NCBI GenBank assembly: GCA_025175895.1
Contig: CM046004.1
Span: 20,323,011-20,387,010, forward strand
DNA: 64,000 bases
Direction of reading: 5' to 3'
Origin: Wurfbainia villosa
Taxonomy: Eukaryota > Streptophyta > Magnoliopsida > Zingiberales > Zingiberaceae
The notes beneath the pieces are model-generated. The model was not told the origin of the DNA. It ran no database searches and saw only the letters and a program-made list of their open reading frames with translations. The translations under genes and the position numbers were made by a program. Numbering within the stretch: the first letter of the stretch is position 1; each line of letters begins with the position of its first letter. Below, piece by piece: positions 11,956-21,769 of the stretch.

Positions 11956-13110
11956 TCATGCGAGGTTCCAACTTACACATACGCCTTGACACATGTCTTT
12001 GGACTCCCCATATCGAATATATCTTAGACTAGGCTTTCGCGATCCCACAATCGTGGGAGTAGAAGGCACTGATTTAGATGGAACCAAGTTCAGAATGTAC
12101 ACCGCCGTATCAAGAGCATATCCCCAGAACGAATCTGGCAACTCAGAATAGCTTATCATCGATCTAACCATCTCCATAAGAGTCATATTCCTTCGCTCTG
12201 CTACACCATTCTGCTGGGGTGTGCTAGGTGCAGACAATTGGGATTGAATCCCAGCCTCTGTTAAGTAGTTCCTAAACTCTCCCAAGAGGTACTCACCACC
12301 ACGATCAGATCGCAGTGTCACGATACTTTTACCTTAGCATTTCTCCACATCAGCCTTGAATTCTTTGAACTTGTCAAAGCATTCAGACTTGCGGTGCATC
12401 AAGTAAATGTATCCATATCTCGAATAATCATCTATAAAAGAGACAAAATACTCAAAATCACCTCTAGCCTAGATAGACATAGGACCACACAAATCAGAAT
12501 GAACCAATTCTAACACATCTTTGGCTCTATACCCCTTGGCCTTAAAAGGCCTCTTGGTCATTTTACCCTCCAAGCAAGATTCGCAGGTTGGGAAATCTTC
12601 CACCACTAATGAACCCAGAGGTCCATCAGCTATTAACCTTTGAATTCTGCTTAGGTTAATATGACCAAGCCTAAGATGCCAAAGATATGTTTGGTTCATC
12701 TTCGAAGGTTCTTTTCTCTTATTGGAATTAGAAGATGAGTTATTTACTTCTATTTGCATCGTGGGAGCTTTTGGTTCAAGTATGTATAGATTTCCTATCA
12801 ATGGATCTGAACAGATAATGTCCCTATTCTTTTTTATAACAACTCTGTTATTAAAAGAAATAGAATATCCATCCATAAATAATTTAGAAACCGAAATTAA
12901 ATTCTTTCTAAATAAAGGTACATAAAGGCAATTCTTAAGAACCAAAACTTTATTTTTCTCAAAAGATAAATAAACGTCTCCCACTGTAACTGTCGCCACC
13001 TTTGTGGCATCGCCCAGGTATACGGTAATCTCCCCCTCAGCCAATCGTTTGGTTTCCTGGAACCCTTGTAAAGTATTGCAGACATGATCAGTGGCTCTCG
13101 TATCTACACA
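11956..13110 (-). pseudogene. Cop-1 pol, protease and integrase part
   Basis: Aspartic protease, GAG-pre-integrase domain and integrase core. Just after the gag part the protease active site reads DTRATDHVC instead of the usual D(S/T)GA, so the catalytic Gly is Arg. Then come YLWHLRLGHINLSR, CESCLEGKMTKRPF (zinc-binding Cys residues) and LVHSDLCGPMS, stopped near 12468 by TAG. The core resumes with SRYGYIYLM, another in-frame stop near 12330, TLRSDRGGEYL (second Asp), and SAPSTPQQNGVAERRNMTL (catalytic Glu). The frame is lost after SLRYIR near 12000. The stops look like G-to-A or C-to-T changes. Confidence 0.9.
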
Positions 13111-13962
13111 CTAGGTGCAGGTAGATAACACCGCTAAACATGTTTCAACGACTAGACCAAAAGATATACCTTTGTTCTGCTTGCGGTTGGGGCAGTCCTT
13201 CTTCCAGTGTCCAGTCTGCTTACAAGTGAAGCACTTGCCTTTCGGCTTCTTCACTCCTCCCTGAGTTCCTCCCACCACCTTTGTCTCAGTTTGTTTCTTC
13301 TTCTTCTTGCCTTTCGGCTTAGAAGTAGAAAACTTTTGGGTCACCATGGCATGCACCTGAGCACTCTGATGAAATAGCCCCTCTGTCGCCTGGAGTTCTG
13401 TCAGAAGCTCCGCCAACGAATACAACCTCTTGTTCATGTTGTAGTTTAGGCGAAACTGCTCAAAACTCTTAGGTAGAGACTGGAGAATGATATCGACCTG
13501 GTTTTCCCCATCGACCTCAGCTCCGAGGACTTCTAACTCATTCAAATGAACCATCATCTTGAGAATATGATCCCTTACGGGTGTTCCCTCGATCATGGTG
13601 GTCATCATCAAGTTCCCCATGGCTTCCTGCCTAGCAGCCCGATTCTGGTGTCCAAAAAGCTCTTTGAGATTGAGCATCATGTCATAAGCAGTGGGCATGG
13701 CTTGATGCTGATGTTGCAGTACATTTGACATAGATGCCAAAATGTAACACCGCGCCATCTCATCGGCCTTTATCCACTTCTTATAACTCTCTTTCTCCTT
13801 TTCCCCAGAATCATCTGCAGGCTTAGGAGGGCACTCTTCGAGGAGTACATATTTGTATTCCTCAACAGTCAAGACAATGTCTAGATTCCTCTTCCAATCA
13901 ACATAGTTGGGTCCAGTAAATTTATTCTCTTTCAGTATCACAGCAAGCGGGTTGAAAGTCAT
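13111..13962 (-). pseudogene. Cop-1 gag part of the polyprotein
   Basis: I take the ATG at 13962 (MTFNPLAVILKENKFTG); the longer open frame starts in the leader. The part up to residue 200 is a UBN2-type Gag with FTGPNYVDWKRNLDIVL, LKELFGHQNRAARQEAM and LPKSFEQFRLNYNMNK. A Lys-rich stretch and one CCHC knuckle CFTCKQTGHWKKDC follow. The frame ends at a TAG where the conserved Trp just before the protease site is expected, so Gag and Pol are no longer one frame. Confidence 0.92.
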
Positions 13963-14010
13963 TTTGAAAGAAAACCTAAGAATCACATAGATCAAAATAT
14001 TATATTTCAA

Positions 14011-15006
14011 AAAATTATTGATTCCTCAAACAATAATATTTTAAAATCAACCAACACCTCAAAACATCGAGAATATTGTATGCCACGATAGTGTGGACGT
14101 ATACGAATTCTACATCTGTAAGAGGAGGTTTACCCATTAATTTTACTATCTTGTCAACCTAACTTTTTGACAAGTAAAATTAATAGTTGGTTCCTCTTTG
14201 GCTCTACAAATAAAAGCAGTGACTCCGATGGGGAGGATACTTATATTTGTATCTAAGTGTTCACCATTACTCGGTACCAAGTTAATTATCTCGGGTTATG
14301 TGCCTTCCGATGGGGAAGTACACATGCTCCTTGACAATTTCCTATAACCATATTCGACCTTGTGATCCGCAAACAAACTCATCTGATGAGGAGGAAGGCA
14401 CTCAGAGCCGACGCGCAAATTTGTTTGCATCACATGTCAAATTATAATGGAGGCCGTGGGAATTTATAAAAATATCCCTCTCCCACTTAGTAATTTGAAA
14501 TTGAAGAATTTTCTAGCCTACGACATGCATATCAAACAATAAGCAATAAATATGAAAAATAAATTATTTTTCAACTATTATGGCTTTTGTCTTCAATATG
14601 TCTCCCGTCGCATCATCATCTCGTCCGCTCCTCCTATGCCATGTACGAGCTATCCGGAGATCCGAGCCGAGACTAAAAATTATTTTAATTTACATCCATT
14701 GATCCTATACTCCATGAGGGAGTGTACATAAAATCTAGATCGAAAGTAAACTAAAATAGAAAGAGTGGCTAAACAGTGTCGTATGTAATTTACAAAAAAC
14801 TAAATACTAGCCTCGTCAATCCCGAGGATTAAACAAAATATACTATTACACACATGCAATCACATACACACATATGACCATAAAAGTCGGATCTTATGCC
14901 TGCAACCAAAGAGTTAACCTACGCATATCCTACTATTATCCGGCATATATAATATATGAAAAATGCATAAGAGTAACCGAATCCTAAACACACAAAATCG
15001 GAAACC
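14011..15006 (-). other. Cop-1 5' leader between primer-binding site and gag
   Basis: About 1 kb of noncoding sequence between the PBS and the gag start. I see no reading frame or clear structure beyond AT-rich segments. A long leader carrying packaging signals is usual in Copia elements, but none can be pinned down here. Confidence 0.7.
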
Positions 15007-15021
15007 ATGGCTATGATACCA
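15007..15021 (-). promoter_or_regulatory. Primer-binding site of Cop-1
   Basis: TGGTATCATAGCCAT on the minus strand, two bases inside the 5' LTR. Compared with TGGTATCAGAGCC one base differs (T for G), which is common in plant Copia elements primed by tRNA-iMet. Confidence 0.88.
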
Positions 15022-15023
15022 CT

Positions 15024-16881
15024 TGATGGGAGGGGAAAATTCGCTTCCCACTTCAACTCGGTCGCTCATTCATGGCAATCCCTTCTACATCTCTAGATAA
15101 AAAAATTTATCCTTGACAAGAGGGATTGCCCAAGCAACCTTGTCATCATCGTGCTATTCGTTTAGAGTAGTCACTTGAACAAACTTATTGTTCAAGCGAC
15201 CAACCTCTATTCCACGAATAGCTGCGGAATAGACGATGTACAGATCGCTGACTTTTGTGTTTATGTTCGGGGTCCAAGTATATTTAGCCACAAAATAAAA
15301 TATATATCATGCATATAATTGAAAAGAAAATATAAACATGTAATAAATGAAAATAAAGAATCGATATACCTCTCGATCTTCTATTGTATGACCTTTCTCC
15401 TTTCGGACGTCGTGTGGGAGACGATCTACCAAAAGTTGAAGCTCCTAGATCACCAATCTTCCTTCCTTGCTCGTTCCGAGCAAGAGGAAGAATAGAAACA
15501 AGACTTTTCTCCTTGCTTTAGCCAACCAACAAGAAACAAGCAAGTTGCTTGCCGTCGGCCAACAAGGAGAAGGGAGAAGAGATGATTGCCAGCCAAGAGC
15601 TTCAAGGGAGGACCCTAAGCCTTGGTTCCACCGGCCAAGGAGAAGGAGAAGATCTTCAATGGACGTCGGCCAAGGTGAGGAAGGTGCTGTATGGATGTTG
15701 GCCACCAAAGAAGAAGAAGGAGATAAGGAAAAAATTTCCTTAATAGGTGTCGCCAACTCCAAACCCTAGCCTCCAACCCTTGCCGCCCAAAACCCTAATC
15801 CTATCTCTAATTGGATTCTTAGTTGCCGCCCACCTCTTGCCCTCCTTTTATAGAGTTAGGGATAAGCCTTGTTTTAATCTCCACCATTTGTTCTAGGGAT
15901 TTAATCTCAACCGTCGGATCTAGAGATTTAGTCTCTACCTTTGGATCTAGAGTTTTGTTTCTATCTATTGGATCTAAGCTTCATGAGGTATTAATAGGCT
16001 ACAATAGGGACCATGAGGAGGAGTTGGATCTTGGCCACCCAATGGATCAAGCCCACATAAAGTCCGATCCATGAATGATAATCCAATCCACTAAAGGATT
16101 ATCATTGATCTACCTCACCAACCCCCATAAGTTAATATGGGCTCTATATATTATATGTACATTTTCTCCCCGTATTTAAGATCTCGAATGTCCGTCGATT
16201 AATTAATTTACTGATCATTAATTAATCAACATCTAACTCCATGAGTAGTACCACTCAACCTTTTCATCATGCCGGACCAAGTCCACCTGCAGGGTTTACA
16301 TGATGAACCTTATGAGCTCCTCAAGGGGACATCATCATCCTAATATATAGGACACGGTTTCCTCCTATAATCAATGGCACACCATATAAATAATATCATT
16401 TCCCAACTTACCGAGCCTATCGATTTAATCTATAAATCTCTCTCATTGGTAAATCAAAGAGATGAATACTAAGTATATGTGCCCATTATTATATCGAGAT
16501 TAAGAGTATGTACGATATAATATCTGAGGTCTGATTTGATTATGTAGTCAGCAATAAATCGAATCACCTCTAAGTCGGTCCAGCTCAATACACACAAATT
16601 GTACTAGTGTGATTTTATGGTCAAGACAAACCAATACCAAATCACACTACAACCATACCAATGGTTTGTCCAAATCCATCTCGGTTGTGAGCCTATACTT
16701 ATACTTTACAAGGAGCCGATAACATGATCTCCCGTGTGACACCACACACCATGTTATCTACAATGTAATGTATTAGACAATATGCATAACCATAAAAATA
16801 TGCAAACAATGATCATGTGATTCTTATTTCAAAATAAATATGTTCATACAAAAGATAGACTTTTCAGTATACATCCCAACA
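15024..16881 (-). repeat. 5' LTR of Cop-1
   Basis: 1,858 bp, matching 8127-10011. In element orientation it starts TGTTGGGATG and ends CCCATCA. The boundary is fixed by the PBS at 15007 and by the TSD TAAGT at 16882-16886. Confidence 0.95.
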
Positions 16882-16886
16882 TAAGT
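16882..16886. repeat. Target-site duplication of Cop-1 (right)
   Basis: TAAGT, identical to 8122-8126. Confidence 0.95.
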
Positions 16887-16954
16887 ATCTGATACAGCTT
16901 GTTCTAGAAGATCCAGGGGGGAGGAGGTAGTAAATTCTGGAATTATGGGGTTGG
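16887..16954 (-). pseudogene. Tat-1 antisense ORF, part upstream of Cop-1
   Basis: On the minus strand this reads NPIIPEFTTSSPLDLLEQ and then runs into the target site TAAGT. With Cop-1 and one TSD copy removed, the frame joins that at 8126 without a stop. The coding region was therefore open at this point when Cop-1 inserted. It is cut at 16954 by N5. Confidence 0.5.
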
Positions 16955-18103
16955 TGTAGGATCGAAATACTCTGAGAGAGGGGGGTGAATCTCGGAGGTT
17001 ACACATTTTCTTTAAAAATTCAAACTTATTTTGAAATATTTAGAAACAAGAGTATTCAGTGAAATAAATAAAATAAAGAGACAAGCATTTTTACTTGGTT
17101 CACAATCCTAGCCGGGTTGCTACTCCAAGGCACGTAGCTCTCCAAGAGCTACCTCGATGGACAATGCACTATAAAGCCCTCCGACTCGAGAACTCTCGAC
17201 TTCGGAGGGGTTCGCTTTTTTACAATGAATAAGAGATAGGTAACACTCTACCTTCTCTTTGAAATTAAGTGCACAAAAGCAAACTAAAGACAAGTAAATA
17301 AAACTAAAGTATACCGACACTTTTTAGAGCTATCGAATTAGGCACGGAGTGTCAGAATTGCATCTTTGTGAAGGGATGAAGCTTCTGCGGACGATGAACA
17401 ATAGTAACAACACTTGGAGGTAGTAGATGATATATTCGGAGCTAGTAATGCATTTCTTTTATAAACCTTTCCTAGTCAACTGGAATGTCGTTCAGTCGAC
17501 TCCACATTAACCCATCGATATAGTACTTCGGCATTTCCAATCCACTGGACCTGTCCCAGTAGACTCCAGCTCACCTGGCTCATCATCGGGAAGTTTGCCT
17601 TTCTAGCAAAAGAAAATAATATAATATCCAATAGCAGTAGTAATATTTCTCGATCTTGACTTCTAAGTTCCATGCGGACTATCCATCGGATCGACGACTA
17701 GCTTTGTCCCCCTATAGAGGACTCGACCTCGCCTCTCCAATTGAGGCTTACCTGCCGGCTGCCTTGCCAGACTTACCATTCTTGACATCCGATCTAACCC
17801 ACCAGGGCTTCCACCAGCTGTCCGGTTTACCTGACTCAGTTGGACTTTTTACCAATTATTTGGTCTCCTGACCCAACCGGTCTTTATGCCAAATGTCCGA
17901 TCCACTTAACCCATCTAGACTTCATGTCTGGTGTCTGGTCCTCCTGATTTGTCAAGACTTCTGCCTAGTATCCATTCAACTCGACCTACTAGGACTTCTT
18001 GTTAAGCCTGCACACTTAACACTCATATCAGAACACAAGTAAGTCCTAACTTTAACTTTGGTTCATACATCAAAACTAAGGAGTGGTGCTCTCTGCACCA
18101 ACA
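16955..18103 (-). repeat. 3' LTR of N5
   Basis: In element orientation it starts TGTTGGTGCAGAG and ends CGATCCTACA. The internal side is marked by a purine-rich tract (AAAAAGGAAGAGAT) directly before the start. The stretch around 17100-17400 matches 44650-45072 in reverse complement, identifying the latter as the other LTR of the same family. The flank 16950-16954 (GTTGG) is a candidate TSD whose partner must lie outside the window. Confidence 0.85.
17456..17463 (-). promoter_or_regulatory. TATA box of the N5 3' LTR
   Basis: TATAAAAG on the minus strand. On its upstream side (17475-17560) lie degenerate copies of the CAGTCGACTG palindrome, for example TCAGTCGACTCC and CAGTAGACTCC, the same relation as in N1 to N4. 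Confidence 0.55.
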
Positions 18104-18117
18104 ATCTCTTCCTTTTT
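18104..18117 (-). promoter_or_regulatory. Polypurine tract of N5
   Basis: AAAAAGGAAGAGAT on the minus strand, immediately before the LTR start TGTTGGTGC. Confidence 0.7.
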
Positions 18118-20092
18118 GATGTATGACAACACATTAGTTAAAGTTAGGAGAATCAATTTTGCAATATTCAAATTTGACATATATCAGAAATGCATTGAGT
18201 TAGAATTGTATATGCATGAGATGCTCATATGCATGAAAAACTTTCTTTACCTTAAATTTGTCTAACTTTAAATCTCCTCTCTCCCCCTTTAGCATACATC
18301 AAAATCATTATTAAGCACCAAATTCCACAATTTAAAGATGAGGAAAAATGATTTTCAAACAGAATAACTAAAGATTATAAACTTGCTTGACAAGCTTCAC
18401 CAAAAATGCCTAACATTTTGAAAACAATTTATCAATGCTCCCCCTAAATCCATGTAATAAGATTTTCTTTTAAAAATGGAATCTCCCCCTTAATCTTTGG
18501 GTTTCAAAATTTTCAAAAGTATTTAACCTTTAAAAAAGATTAAATTTCTAAAATTTTTAAAATTTGAACAAATTTATGAAAATATCCAAAAGTTAAAGTT
18601 TTCAAAACTCTTAATTTTTCAATTTTCAAAACTCCCCCTTTAAAAAATATTTTTGAAATTCTCAAAATTTTCAAAACATTGAAACTACCCCTTAATATTT
18701 TTGAAAATTTCACACTATCTTAATTTTCAAAACTTTTAAAACTCCCCCTTAATATTCTTGAATTTCCCCAAATTCTTGAATTTTAAAAACCTTTGAAAAT
18801 CCCCCTCAATAAAAATATTTTTAAAATTCTAAATTTTCAAAACTTTACAAAACTCCCCCTCAATAAAAATAGTTTTGAAATTTTCAAAATTCTTAAATTT
18901 CAAAACTTTTGAAACTCCCCCCATGTCTCTCATCAATGATGCACATACTTTACCCATTGTTCCTTTAAAAACTCACAATTAAAGCTTTAGCTTCAGTACT
19001 TAAGTTCTTAAAACAAAGTTTTCATAAGCTTAGTACTTCTTAAAAATATTGTAGAAATATTATTTTGAAAATTAACCTCCCCTTAACATTCCCTTTGCAT
19101 GCCTATTTTCTAAATTTTTTGACTAAGCTACTTTGGATAAAAATTAGTTCAAATTTAAGTAGCTTAGATAATTGAGTTCAAGTTATATACTTTCTTAGAT
19201 TTCTTTCTCCTTTGAATATTTTCTCCCACTCAATAAAGCATACTCTTAAAGGTTATATATTTTTGAAATTATACTCTCCTTCTTAATTAATGCAAAAATA
19301 TTTTTATAAATAAATTCCCCCTAAAATCAAAAGTGATTGAGTGAGACTTCTTGCACACTTGAAATTTGTTTTCTAAGAAGTTGCTCTCTTTTTCATTAAT
19401 TTGAAAATAACCCATATTATACTTTATAGATTTTCATAACAAATTTCCAAGATAGTTTCTCATTAATGATGAAAATTTATTTTAATCTTTAAAAAAAAAC
19501 TCTAAACATAGATCCTATCATGATTTGTTTAGATTTTAAAGTGAACAATTTAAGTTTTAGACTTAGCTTAGCTAACTCTCATCTTCCAAATTTAGATGAA
19601 GTTAAGTTACTTAGAATAAATGTTAATTAAGTACTAAGCATCATTAGATTGATAAATCCAGTTCACATTCTTAAAATTTTCTCTTTCCCTCTTAAAATAA
19701 AATCACTAATATTGTTCATTTCAAGTTCATATTAAGTTTATTTTGATCAAGAACTTAAGATTTAATTTTAGTTCAAAAATTATTTGTAAAGAAGGTGATT
19801 TTTAACCAAGATATTTTATAGTTTTGCAAAGTAAATTTCCTTTGGCTCCCCCTAAATTTTTTATTTCCCCCCCTTAAAGTAACATTATTATTCTTACATT
19901 TAAGTTCTTTTGAAAATACTTAGAATAAAATTTTGAATGTTAAACTTCCCCTAGATTTATGTTTTTATTTTAAGTTTTCAAAATAATATTTTTAAAAGTA
20001 TCTTAACTCCCCCTTAATTTGTTGCTTATGCATGTAAAAATGTAATCTTGCTTAAGGACTTTCCAAATATGGATCTTAAAAGATATATTGAA
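18118..20092 (-). other. 3' internal noncoding region of N5
   Basis: AT-rich noncoding sequence with no reading frame of note. Between about 18420 and 18930 the plus strand repeats an irregular unit of 55-110 bp with CTCCCCC followed by TTTTGAAATTTTCAAAA-like palindromic AT sequence; further CTCCCCCT copies lie near 19850 and 20007. In element orientation these are GGGGGAG tracts resembling polypurine tracts. The region is cut at 20092 by N2. It continues, in the other orientation, at 60335 downward. Confidence 0.7.
20088..20092. repeat. Target-site duplication of N2 (left)
   Basis: TTGAA directly before the N2 5' LTR. Its partner is TTCAA at 60336-60340, the reverse complement, next to the displaced and inverted second half of N2's 3' LTR. 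Confidence 0.85.
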
Positions 20093-20199
20093 TGTTGGTG
20101 CAATCGGCCCAGTCATGATTGACCAGACTCGAGTTTGACTTGAGCGATATTTTGATGTTCGACAAAACGTATGACAATGTGATTGTCATGGAAAAGTCT

Positions 20200-20600
20200 A
20201 AGTCATGGATACTTAGCATGGAAAGTCCAAGTGGGACACTTGGCAATGGGAAAGTCCAACATGGGTTGGCATGGAATGTCCAAGCATGGATCTTGGCAAG
20301 GGAAAGTCCAAGCTTGAGTCTTGGCAATTGGAAAGTCCAAGCATGGGTCTTGGTAAGGTAAAGTTCAAGCTTGAGTCTTGGCAAATGGAAAGTCCAACAT
20401 GGGTTGGCAAGGGAAGTCCAAGGGTTGATATTGGTGACGTAAAGTCCAAGGGTGGAGTCTTGGCAGCATAAGTTCAATGGTTGGCGATGTAAAGTCCAAG
20501 CATGAGTCTTGACAGTATAAGTCCAATGGTTTGGCAGCATAAAGTCCAAGCGATAGTCTTGGCAGCGTAAACCCAAATGTACCTTGGCGGTATAGACCAA
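20200..20600 (+). repeat. Array of short CCAAG/CTTGG inverted repeats in the N2 5' LTR
   Basis: About a dozen units of roughly 30-40 bp, each of the type AAAGTCCAAGCATGGGTCTT followed by GGCAA. Within a unit CCAAG and CTTGG form a 5-bp stem with a 7-8 base loop (for example CCAAGCTTGAGTCTTGG). Some units use CCAACATGGGTTGG instead. The same array occurs at 25360-25760 and, shorter, in the N3 LTRs. Confidence 0.8.
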
Positions 20601-20784
20601 CTTAGCATGACAATAGATGATGGAAGCACCTGAAGGCTAGCATATGGATGAATAAGTCATGGATGACTTGGAGGGATCCGATAGAAGTGAGATTGATGGA
20701 GGTGGCTAGAAGGCTTAGGTCTAGGCTAAGGGTGGTCTAGCAAGTATGAGGGCATAATACTTGGGGTTAAACCTCATGTTTGAG

Positions 20785-21180
20785 GTTTGTTAGTCGACTG
20801 GGGTTATGGACCAGTCGACTGGTGAAGTGTTTTAATACTTGGCAGCCGAGTCGACTTGTATCAGTCGACTGGGACTATGACCAGTCGATTGATGGGAGTC
20901 GACTAGAGTCGATTGCATGAAATGGTCTTGCAGTCGACTGATGGCCTGATCAGTCGACTGCTATAGCTGGCAGTTGACTGATGGTCGATGTCATAGACAC
21001 AGAAGGTTTCCGAGTCTACTGTTAGTGTTTGACAGTCGAGTGATGGCTCGATAAGTCGACTGATGGGCATGATCAGTTGATTGATGGTCTATCCTTTGGA
21101 ACTTATCCAATGTGGCTCGGGCCATTGTGAGACAACGACTATAGGAGCAGTCGACTGATGGTCTCGATCAGTCGACTACT
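20785..21180 (+). repeat. CAGTCGACTG palindrome array, N2 5' LTR
   Basis: Five exact copies of the 10-bp palindrome (near 20812, 20855, 20930, 20951 and 21148) and about ten one- or two-mismatch copies in some 400 bp. The array ends about 30 bp before the TATA box, so it lies where upstream promoter elements of the LTR would be. Confidence 0.85.
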
Positions 21181-21206
21181 AGGCAAAATCTAGCCTGAAT
21201 GTAGGT

Positions 21207-21214
21207 TATAAAAG
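21207..21214 (+). promoter_or_regulatory. TATA box of the N2 5' LTR
   Basis: TATAAAAG just downstream of the palindrome array and about 490 bp before the LTR end. The homologous site in the displaced LTR half is at 60823-60830, minus strand. Confidence 0.7.
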
Positions 21215-21697
21215 TAGCTCGTGGAGGAGGTTTTGCCATGGTTTCTTAGAGCGATTTGGGGCGATTTGCTGGTGCAATTCAGGGTCTCTAAGTATAGCTT
21301 AAGCAACCAAACAAGCAAGCATCCAAAAGCGCATTTGTAAAGTTTTCTTTACATATTTTTCTGTATTTCATTTGTATTTGCTTGTTGTATTTCATTTATT
21401 ATTGTAAACACCTGTACGAGGTTTCTCCGCCTCTAACGTGTTATCGAGAAGGAGTTTTATTAGTGGTGAGTGCATCACTAGAGCTTGTTGAGCTAAACCT
21501 GTGGAGTAGGAACCTTGAGGTTCCGAATCACGTTATATTTGTGTGTATTTACGTGTTGTGTTTGTATTTGTTTCTATAGTTGTATTTCTATATTCCACTG
21601 TGCTAACGACGATTGTAGAGACGCAAGAATGAACAATATCCATCTACGTAATGAAACGCTATTCACCCCCCTCTAGTGATGTCCAATTCTCAACAAG

Positions 21698-21710
21698 TGG
21701 TATCAGAGCA
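21698..21710 (+). promoter_or_regulatory. Primer-binding site of N2
   Basis: TGGTATCAGAGCA, two bases after the LTR end CTCAACA. Match to the tRNA-iMet type. Confidence 0.9.
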
Positions 21711-21769
21711 AGGTTGCTCTTCTTTTGGACTAACCACCAAGGGAGCACTGCTAGAGGGTGAAAAAGAAG

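Larger units (their letters stand above)
8127..16881 (-). mobile_element. Cop-1: full-length Ty1/copia retrotransposon
   Basis: Complete structure on the minus strand: LTRs at 15024-16881 (5') and 8127-10011 (3'), a primer-binding site, gag, protease, integrase, reverse transcriptase and RNase H in Copia order, a polypurine tract, and a 5-bp TSD TAAGT on both sides. Total 8,755 bp. The LTRs are very similar apart from a 27-bp repeat unit and scattered substitutions. LTRs of nearly 1.9 kb in an element of this size would suit the Angela group, but that is only a size argument. Premature stops and frameshifts in the polyprotein make it non-functional. Confidence 0.95.
4381..16954 (+). mobile_element. 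Tat-1: decayed Ty3/gypsy element (Tat-like), host of the nest
   Basis: Parts visible: the end of RNase H and the integrase (4381-5871, plus strand), then an antisense coding region (5973-8126, continuing at 16887-16954 after Cop-1). Integrase ending in RPWNVYHL and an extra ORF between pol and the 3' LTR are features known from the Tat lineage of plant gypsy elements. No LTR of this element is in the window. A4 interrupts it on the left and N5 on the right. Cop-1 (8127-16881) is inserted in it with a perfect TSD. Confidence 0.7.
20093..21695 (+). repeat. 5' LTR of N2
   Basis: 1,603 bp, TGTTGGTGCAATCGG...TCTCAACA, followed by the PBS. Order of parts: a hairpin-repeat array (20200-20600), a conserved middle block, a CAGTCGACTG array (20785-21180), TATA at 21207, and a U5 side with CTATTCACCCCCCTCTAG just before the end. 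It matches 25271-25806 plus the reverse complement of 60341-61435. Confidence 0.93.

Noticed and set aside
20076..20600. Minus-strand ORF of 174 codons with repeated LDFPLPRPMLGL-like segments
   Set aside because: It is the translation of the hairpin repeat array in the N2 LTR. Periodic repeats stay open by chance; the homologous LTRs break it.
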